Assembly (NCBI GenBank): GCA_945833725.1
Contig: CAMAFU010000040.1
Coordinates: 1-10,565, forward strand
Origin: an uncultured Treponema sp.
GTDB taxonomy: Bacteria; Spirochaetota; Spirochaetia; Treponematales; Treponemataceae
Reading direction: 5' to 3'
Length of the DNA: 10,565 nucleotides
The translations under genes and the position numbers were made by a program. Below are positions 6,561-10,565 of the stretch, one piece after another. Under the pieces are notes generated by a model that worked only from the letters and a program-made list of their open reading frames with translations, ran no database searches and was not told the origin of the DNA. The stretch's first letter is position 1. Every line of letters starts with the position of its first letter.

Positions 6561-7670
6561 ATGAGCGGAAATTCTTTTGGAAAAATTTTTAAAGTTACTA
6601 CTTTTGGCGAAAGTCACGGAAACTCTTTGGGCTGTGTTATTGACGGTGTTCCTGCCGGACTGGAAATAGATTTTACAAAGGTTCAGAATGCCCTGGACCG
6701 AAGACGACCAGGCCAGTCATTAAATTCAAAAAACAATGCTTCCGTTACATCCAGAAGCGAAGAAGACAAAATCGAAGTTTTAAGCGGAATTTTTGAAGGT
6801 AAAACTCAGGGAACTTCAATCGGCTGTATAATCAAAAACAAAAGCCAGCATTCCAGCGATTACGGAAATTTATCATCTGTATTCAGACCGGGGCATGCCG
6901 ATTACACTTACTTCATGAAATATGGATTTCGGGATTACAGGGGAGGCGGCCGTTCTAGCGGAAGGGAAACAGCCTGTCGTGTAGCTGCCGGAGAAATTGC
7001 CCGCCAGATTTTAGTTCACTATTGTCCTTCAGTAAAAATTACCGCATACACACAGCGGGCTGCAGGCATATCAATCAGTAAAGTTGATTTCTCTCAAATA
7101 GAACAGAATCCTCTCCGTGCTCCAGATAACGAAGCTGCTGCCCTTATGGACGAAAAAATCCAGCTTCTCCGAAAAGAAGGTGATTCTGCCGGTGGAATAG
7201 TTGCCTGCAGCATTACAGGGCTTCCAGCCGGTATCGGTGAATGTGTTTTTGATAAACTTGATGCAGTTTTAGCCCACGCCATAATGAGCATAGGTGCCGT
7301 AAAAGGAATTGAATTTGGAGCAGGTTTTTCTGCCTCCGATTTATATGGCAGCACAAACAACGATTCCATGAATGTAGAAAACAGTGGAAGTTCAGTTTCC
7401 TTTGCAACAAACAATTCCGGCGGCATTCTCGGAGGAATTTCCAACGGAAACGAAATATTTTTCCGTGCGGCAATAAAACCTGTGCCATCAATATATAAAG
7501 TGCAAAAAACAGTAGGTGCCGGCGAAAACGGAAAATTCTACGATACAGAATTGCAAATTAAGGGGCGGCATGATGTCTGTCTTTGCCCCAGAATAGTTCC
7601 CGTAATAGAAGCCATGACAGCAATAACTTTGTGCGACTTATTCCTTCAGAATTTACCGGCAAAGTGTTAA
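6561..7670 (+). CDS. aroC: Chorismate synthase
   Basis: This 369-aa FMN-dependent enzyme converts 5-enolpyruvylshikimate-3-phosphate to chorismate, the last step of the shikimate pathway and the precursor of aromatic amino acids and folate. Family signatures are all present: FGESHG (15-20), RRRPGQS (47-53), FRPGHADYTY (108-117), RGGGRSSGRETA (127-138), GDSAGGIV (207-214), IGAVKGIEFGAGF (244-256), NNSGGILGGISNG (284-296) and GRHDVCLCPRIVP (335-347). The length is normal for the family. The ATG at 6561 begins the standard MSGNSFGKIF-type N terminus. It is divergent from dapA. Its stop codon overlaps that of the convergent UPF0178 gene: the four bases TTAA at 7667-7670 provide TAA on both strands, so no terminator fits between them. 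No other aromatic-pathway gene is in the window. Confidence 0.97.
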   Translation: MSGNSFGKIFKVTTFGESHGNSLGCVIDGVPAGLEIDFTKVQNALDRRRPGQSLNSKNNASVTSRSEEDKIEVLSGIFEGKTQGTSIGCIIKNKSQHSSDYGNLSSVFRPGHADYTYFMKYGFRDYRGGGRSSGRETACRVAAGEIARQILVHYCPSVKITAYTQRAAGISISKVDFSQIEQNPLRAPDNEAAALMDEKIQLLRKEGDSAGGIVACSITGLPAGIGECVFDKLDAVLAHAIMSIGAVKGIEFGAGFSASDLYGSTNNDSMNVENSGSSVSFATNNSGGILGGISNGNEIFFRAAIKPVPSIYKVQKTVGAGENGKFYDTELQIKGRHDVCLCPRIVPVIEAMTAITLCDLFLQNLPAKC

Positions 7671-8152
7671 TTTCCTGTCTTTTTAAAAGTGTGGTTTACA
7701 ATCAACTGGCTTATATGCCTTTCAAAAATATATGAAAATTTCTCCAGTTCCTTTTGTCCGTATCTGCTTTGAGCGTTTTCGTTCAGTCCGAGAATCGACA
7801 GATTCATGTTGAATTCCCTTTCCCTTAGCCTGTCTTTAATGTTGTCTTTCGTAAAAACAATACCTCTGTCATTCATTACAAAAATGCCTTTTTCAATAAG
7901 ACGGTCTGCAAAAACAATATCCCGGGTTACAACAACATCATCGCCTTTACATTGCTCAAAAATATAGTCGTCAGCAGCTCCAGAAACATTGGGACACACA
8001 ATCATTGAAATAAAATCATCTTCAGGAATTTTTAAATCTCTGTTTGCAACAACACAAATCTTAATTTTTTTTATTCTGCTTTCCCGAAAAAGAAAATCCT
8101 TTAAAATCTTAGGACAGGAATCTCCGTCAATCCATATAATAAAGTCAAACAT
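7667..8152 (-). CDS. UPF0178 (YaiI/YqxD, DUF188) family protein
   Basis: This 161-aa cytoplasmic protein belongs to the widespread YaiI/YqxD family, whose biochemical role is not established. Conserved family positions are visible: WIDGDSCP (7-14, matching the usual VDADACP), VVANRDL (34-40), SGAADDYI (57-64, compare DVADNEI), VVTRDIVFADRLIEKG (74-89), NDRG (94-97) and IKDRLREREF (105-114). The acidic residues D9, D11 and D78 are arranged as in PIN-like metal-binding nucleases, but that comparison is an inference from pattern only. The length is close to the family norm. The Shine-Dalgarno sequence before the ATG at 8152 is weak (ACAGTAAAAAT). The only spacer for its promoter is the structured intergenic element just upstream. 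It converges on aroC with a shared stop tetranucleotide and appears to be monocistronic. Confidence 0.9.
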   Translation of the reverse strand: MFDFIIWIDGDSCPKILKDFLFRESRIKKIKICVVANRDLKIPEDDFISMIVCPNVSGAADDYIFEQCKGDDVVVTRDIVFADRLIEKGIFVMNDRGIVFTKDNIKDRLREREFNMNLSILGLNENAQSRYGQKELEKFSYIFERHISQLIVNHTFKKTGN

Positions 8153-8188
8153 ATTTTTACTGTAAATCCGTTTATTTTAAATTTGGGC

Positions 8189-8332
8189 GGCTTTTTGTCT
8201 GGTTCGACAGGCTCACCAGGCAAAAACCAGGCTATCCGTACTTCCGCTAACGCTTCATTCAAAAAAGATGGCGTCCTAAAGTCCACCATCTTTTTTGAAC
8301 GCCTGCGGCGGTACTACTATCCTTGCCGCAGA
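8189..8332. repeat. Structured intergenic element, copy B
   Basis: This 144-bp element shares its block order with 1681-1790. It has a first hairpin (8189-8202 with 8216-8228, loop TTCGACAGGCTCA), then GGCTATCCGTACTTCCGC (8230-8247; copy A has GGGCTTTGCGTACTTCGCC), then a second, variable hairpin (8258-8271 with 8286-8299), then GCGGCGGTACTACTATCCTT (8305-8324; copy A has GGTACTCCAATCCCTT). The outer GTAC-containing blocks also pair imperfectly with each other, so the right two-thirds folds as one long stem. It fills most of the 210-bp spacer between the UPF0178 gene and zapA. Confidence 0.65.
8258..8299. terminator. Bidirectional terminator-like hairpin
   Basis: A perfect 14-bp inverted repeat, TTCAAAAAAGATGG with CCATCTTTTTTGAA, has a 14-nt loop. 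Each strand reads A-tract, stem, T-tract, so it could act as an intrinsic terminator in either direction. On the minus strand it would end the infC-to-zapA transcript about 64 bases after the zapA stop codon. It forms the variable core of intergenic element copy B. Confidence 0.6.
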
Positions 8333-8345
8333 AATAGAAAACTAG

Positions 8346-8380
8346 GCATTAAATGTTATGTTTTACTTAGCATTTAATGC
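8346..8380. repeat. 10-bp inverted repeat spanning the zapA stop codon
   Basis: GCATTAAATG (8346-8355) and CATTTAATGC (8371-8380) are perfect complements around a 15-nt loop that contains the zapA stop codon (8365-8363). There is no T tract after it on either strand, so it is a poor intrinsic terminator. It could stabilise the 3' end of the transcript. Confidence 0.4.
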
Positions 8381-8665
8381 TTGTTCCAGCTTTTTTATCA
8401 TTTCTATAGTCTGCTTTTCAGCTTCATCATCACTAGCCGTATTATTTTTGTAATCTGTTTTTTTTGCCCTTTCCCTAAAAAGCTCGTCTGTTACCATTAT
8501 TCCGGCAAGGATTGCAATCTGCAAATCGTTAAGTCTCATTCCGTTGGACTGAATTTTGTTTACTACTTGAGTGTAGTTGTCTAAAAGGGATTCAAGATAA
8601 GCATCATCTTCTGAAGCATTTATAGAGAACAGTGTGCCAAGAAGGTTAATAGAAAGTTTTCCCAT
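8363..8665 (-). CDS. zapA: Cell division protein ZapA
   Basis: This 100-aa cytoplasmic protein is of the ZapA family, which binds and bundles FtsZ filaments and helps the division ring assemble. The N-terminal half matches the family: a short beta segment LSINLLGTLFSINA (4-17), the acidic helix EDDAYLESLLDNYTQ (19-33), and LNDLQIAILAGIMVTDELF (45-63), the typical region leading into the dimerising coiled coil. The C-terminal part (about 64-100) is charged and helical. The length is typical. AAGGGA lies before the ATG at 8665. It is the last gene of the infC operon, 20 bp after the coiled-coil gene, and is followed by an inverted repeat over the stop codon and a terminator-like hairpin. Its place beside another coiled-coil gene supports a division role for both. 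Confidence 0.85.
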   Translation of the reverse strand: MGKLSINLLGTLFSINASEDDAYLESLLDNYTQVVNKIQSNGMRLNDLQIAILAGIMVTDELFRERAKKTDYKNNTASDDEAEKQTIEMIKKLEQALNAK

Positions 8666-8685
8666 AAAATCCCTTAAAGCATAAA

Positions 8686-9246
8686 TTAAAAAATAGGAAA
8701 AAGAGGCTGCTGACTTTCTGATTCACTTTGTGGAGTCGTGTTTTCGAGGGGAATATTCTCTGCGGAAGAAATGTTTTTGTTTTCCACAGAAGGCGAAGAA
8801 AAACCGGTTTTAGAATTATTCTGTGCAGTAATAAAAGGTTCTTCTGATTTTACCGGCGGATTTTTTTGAACTTCTCCGCTGAAAGTTTCTTTTTCTGAAG
8901 AAACGGAGTCAAAGGACTCTATGGAAACATTCTGAAATTTAATGTCAGAATCGTGGGGTACAGAAGAAACAGTCTGCAAAACAGGCTTTTCTTCTGTATG
9001 TAAAGCTGAACTGTGAACTGCATTTTCTACAGAATCCAGCCTTTCCAAAGCTTTAAGGATTCCCTCTTCAATTTTATCCTGATCTTCCTGAAATGAAGAA
9101 AACTGCTCCGTTTTTGCTGAAAGTGCATTTGTGAGCTCTGCGCATTTTCTACGCAAAGCAGCATTTTCTGCATTAAGCTGTGCAATTTTAGCAACAGCGT
9201 TTTCAACTTTGTTTTTCAGAAGAAGGACTTGATCGAGGGAAACCAT
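8686..9246 (-). CDS. Coiled-coil protein, possibly ZapB-like division factor
   Basis: This 186-aa protein has two parts. Residues about 4-78 form a strongly predicted coiled coil with heptad leucines and alanines (for example KIAQLNAENAALRRKCAEL, 20-38), similar in style to ZapB and other small FtsZ-ring accessory proteins. Residues about 80-186 are rich in Ser, Glu, Pro, Asn and Thr, look disordered, and end in a short hydrophobic tail QQPLFPIF. No catalytic motif, signal peptide or membrane segment is visible. AAGGAAG precedes the ATG at 9246. It sits between rplT and zapA with gaps of 20 bp on both sides, so co-transcription is likely. The zapA neighbour suggests a division role, but coiled coils give weak homology evidence. 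ZapB is normally only about 80 aa, so the long disordered tail is unusual. Confidence 0.6.
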   Translation of the reverse strand: MVSLDQVLLLKNKVENAVAKIAQLNAENAALRRKCAELTNALSAKTEQFSSFQEDQDKIEEGILKALERLDSVENAVHSSALHTEEKPVLQTVSSVPHDSDIKFQNVSIESFDSVSSEKETFSGEVQKNPPVKSEEPFITAQNNSKTGFSSPSVENKNISSAENIPLENTTPQSESESQQPLFPIF

Positions 9247-9266
9247 GCTTTACTTCCTTAATAAGG

Positions 9267-9626
9267 TTATTTTGCCAAAGCTTTTTTAGCAACTTCAACA
9301 ACAGCTTTGAATGCTACAGGGTCTTCAATTGCCATATTTGAAAGAGCTTTGCGGTTAAGTGTAACACCTGCCTTGTTAAGACCGTCGATAAAGCGTGAGT
9401 AAGAAATTCCTTCATCTCTTACAGCAGCATTTATACGGGCAATCCACAACTGGCGGAAATCACCTTTGCGATCTCTGCGGTCTACATAAGAGTGGCAGAG
9501 GGCTTTTACAACAGCGTCTTTTGCGGCTTTGTAGTTTGTTCCGCGGCGTCCTGTAAATCCACTTGCAAGTTTAAGAATCTTTGCACGACGATTCTTGCGT
9601 TTTGTTCCATCTATTGCTCTAGACAT
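9267..9626 (-). CDS. rplT: 50S ribosomal protein L20
   Basis: This 119-aa basic protein binds 23S rRNA and is needed early in large-subunit assembly. The family signature KGDFRQLWIARIN (54-66) is present, followed by SYSRFIDGLNKAG (75-87) and the C-terminal NRKALSNMAIEDP (91-103). The N terminus is rich in Arg and Lys, as expected for the rRNA-binding extension. AGGAG precedes the ATG at 9626. It lies 28 bp after rpmI in the conserved infC-rpmI-rplT order. In other bacteria L20 represses this operon by binding its mRNA; no L20-binding structure could be recognised in the short leader or gaps here. Confidence 0.98.
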   Translation of the reverse strand: MSRAIDGTKRKNRRAKILKLASGFTGRRGTNYKAAKDAVVKALCHSYVDRRDRKGDFRQLWIARINAAVRDEGISYSRFIDGLNKAGVTLNRKALSNMAIEDPVAFKAVVEVAKKALAK

Positions 9627-9654
9627 TTAATTATCTCCTGAAAGTAATAATTTA

Positions 9655-9855
9655 TCAGCCGTATGGAAGCTGCTGTTTACGGATTCTTGCTGCAGAATCT
9701 TCCGAAAGAATACCAGAAGCACGAAGGTGCATCTTCCTTTTTGATGATTTCTTTGTCAAAATATGACGAAGATTCATTTTCTTGTACTTAACTTTTCCAG
9801 TTCCAGTAAGAGAAAATCTCTTTGCTGAAGCTTTTTTTGTCTTCATTTTAGGCAT
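9655..9855 (-). CDS. rpmI: 50S ribosomal protein L35
   Basis: This 66-aa, very basic protein matches L35 along its whole length. It starts MPKMKTKKASAKRF, has TGTGKVKYKKMNLRHIL in the middle (17-33), and KKSSKRKMHLR (35-45) before the C-terminal IRKQQLPYG. It is a structural component of the large ribosomal subunit. GAGGT precedes the ATG at 9855. It lies 18 bp downstream of infC and 28 bp upstream of rplT, the standard operon order. Confidence 0.98.
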   Translation of the reverse strand: MPKMKTKKASAKRFSLTGTGKVKYKKMNLRHILTKKSSKRKMHLRASGILSEDSAARIRKQQLPYG

Positions 9856-9873
9856 TTTTTTTACCTCATTTCC

Positions 9874-10395
9874 TTATTTGGCTTTTGAATTTAAGGTCAT
9901 GGACATAAAACGACCTTCCATTGCGGCAGGTTTTTCGATTGTGTATGAACCTTCTTTAAGCCTGTTTTCTACTTCTTTCAGGACATCATAGCCTAACTCG
10001 GTGTGAGCCAGTTCCCTTCCGCGGAAACGGATGGTAACCTTTACCTTATCACCTTCGTCAAGAAATTCCTGAACATGTTTTGCCTTTGTATCAAGATCGC
10101 CAGAGCCAATTTTAGGCTGCATTCGAATTTCCTTGATTTTAAGGGCTTTTTGGTTCTTGCGGGAATCACGGAGCCTTTTTTCCTGCTCGTACCTGTACTT
10201 GCCGAAGTCCAATATTTTACAAACCGGTGGATTTGCGTTAGGGGACACTTCCACAAGGTCGAGATTTCTCTCTTTAGCTAATTCTAATGCCTCTCTGGTG
10301 GAAACAATACCATTCTGTCCACCTTCATCATCAATTAACCGCACCTCGCGTACACGGATATGTTCGTTAATCCGTAAATTTTTTGGGTCTGCCAA
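9874..10395 (-). CDS. infC: Translation initiation factor IF-3
   Basis: This 173-aa factor binds the 30S subunit, prevents premature 50S joining and checks start-codon pairing. The N domain (about 1-75) includes INEHIRVREVRLID (9-22) and PPVCKILDFGKYRYEQ (56-71). A charged linker leads to the C domain, with KEIRMQPKIGSGDL (88-101) and FRGRELAH (124-131). The start is a TTG codon at 10395-10393. AAGGAGG (10406-10400) lies four bases ahead of it, and no ATG or ATT is positioned to replace it. A non-ATG start is typical of infC and in E. coli (AUU) lets IF-3 repress its own synthesis, so similar feedback is likely here. It is the first gene of the infC-rpmI-rplT-coiled coil-zapA operon. Confidence 0.98.
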   Translation of the reverse strand: MADPKNLRINEHIRVREVRLIDDEGGQNGIVSTREALELAKERNLDLVEVSPNANPPVCKILDFGKYRYEQEKRLRDSRKNQKALKIKEIRMQPKIGSGDLDTKAKHVQEFLDEGDKVKVTIRFRGRELAHTELGYDVLKEVENRLKEGSYTIEKPAAMEGRFMSMTLNSKAK

Positions 10396-10406
10396 CGTTC
10401 CTCCTT

Positions 10407-10421
10407 GTGTTTACAAAACAC
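10407..10421 (-). promoter_or_regulatory. Small hairpin abutting the infC ribosome binding site
   Basis: In the minus-strand leader, GTGTTT-TGT-AAACAC forms a 6-bp stem with a 3-nt loop and ends directly before AAGGAGG. Its position could influence ribosome access to infC, or present the binding site at the end of a helix. The stem is short, so its stability is modest. Confidence 0.35.
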
Positions 10422-10440
10422 GCCTTCAATAAGTTTTATC

Positions 10441-10470
10441 ATTTTATCAGATTGTTTTATATTGTGTCTA
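10441..10470 (-). promoter_or_regulatory. Probable promoter of the infC operon
   Basis: On the minus strand, TAGACA (10470-10465) and TAAAAT (10446-10441) each match the -35 and -10 consensus at five of six bases, with an 18-bp spacer. This predicts a leader of about 40 nt before the TTG start. The rest of the spacer to the window edge (10471-10565) shows no gene or other clear signal. Confidence 0.5.
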
Positions 10471-10565
10471 GTGGCAGATAAGGATTGTCAGGGCAAAAAC
10501 TCTTTGGCATTGATTTGTGCATACATTGAACTTTCAATTTTTTTTTGATACCTTTTTCTACATGT

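Noticed and set aside
10396..10565. L20-type autoregulatory leader before infC
   Set aside because: The likely promoter leaves only about 40 nt of leader, and only one short hairpin can be seen.

Overview
This window looks like chromosomal DNA from a low-GC bacterium, most likely a Treponema-type spirochaete. That assignment is an inference from base composition, protein style and gene order (infC-rpmI-rplT followed directly by a coiled-coil gene and zapA); nothing in the window proves it. Ten genes are well supported and one more (the coiled-coil gene) is moderately supported.

Layout. (1) Positions 1-378 hold a gene-free tandem array of three ~130-bp units, cut by the left window edge. Each unit is built around a long imperfect palindrome. 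(2) A minus-strand LysA-type PLP decarboxylase (380-1642) ends directly beside the array. (3) The divergent gap 1643-1961 holds a GC-rich intergenic element and an AT-rich inverted repeat. (4) A plus-strand membrane-anchored GGDEF-EAL protein (1962-4226) has a degenerate GGDEF motif and an apparently intact EAL domain. (5) Minus-strand dapA-asd (4277-6310) has a good promoter, an adjoining dyad and a clear terminator. (6) aroC (6561-7670, plus) overlaps convergently with a minus-strand UPF0178/YaiI-family gene (7667-8152). (7) The gap 8153-8362 holds a second copy of the intergenic element, including a bidirectional terminator-like hairpin. (8) A minus-strand operon runs infC-rpmI-rplT-coiled coil-zapA (10395 to 8363), with its promoter near 10441-10470.

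How the genes work together. Asd makes aspartate semialdehyde, and DapA condenses it with pyruvate as the committed step toward diaminopimelate and lysine. The LysA-like enzyme would make lysine at the end of that pathway, although it sits in a separate transcription unit. AroC supplies chorismate. The infC operon joins translation initiation and large-subunit ribosomal proteins to two small, probably division-related proteins (ZapA and a ZapB-like coiled coil). The EAL protein probably degrades c-di-GMP in response to a periplasmic signal.

I see no strong evidence for a wholly new multi-gene system. The most unusual items are the palindromic tandem array with its embedded short ORF, the two related intergenic elements, the variant active-site motif of the LysA-like enzyme, and the degenerate GGDEF paired with an intact EAL.
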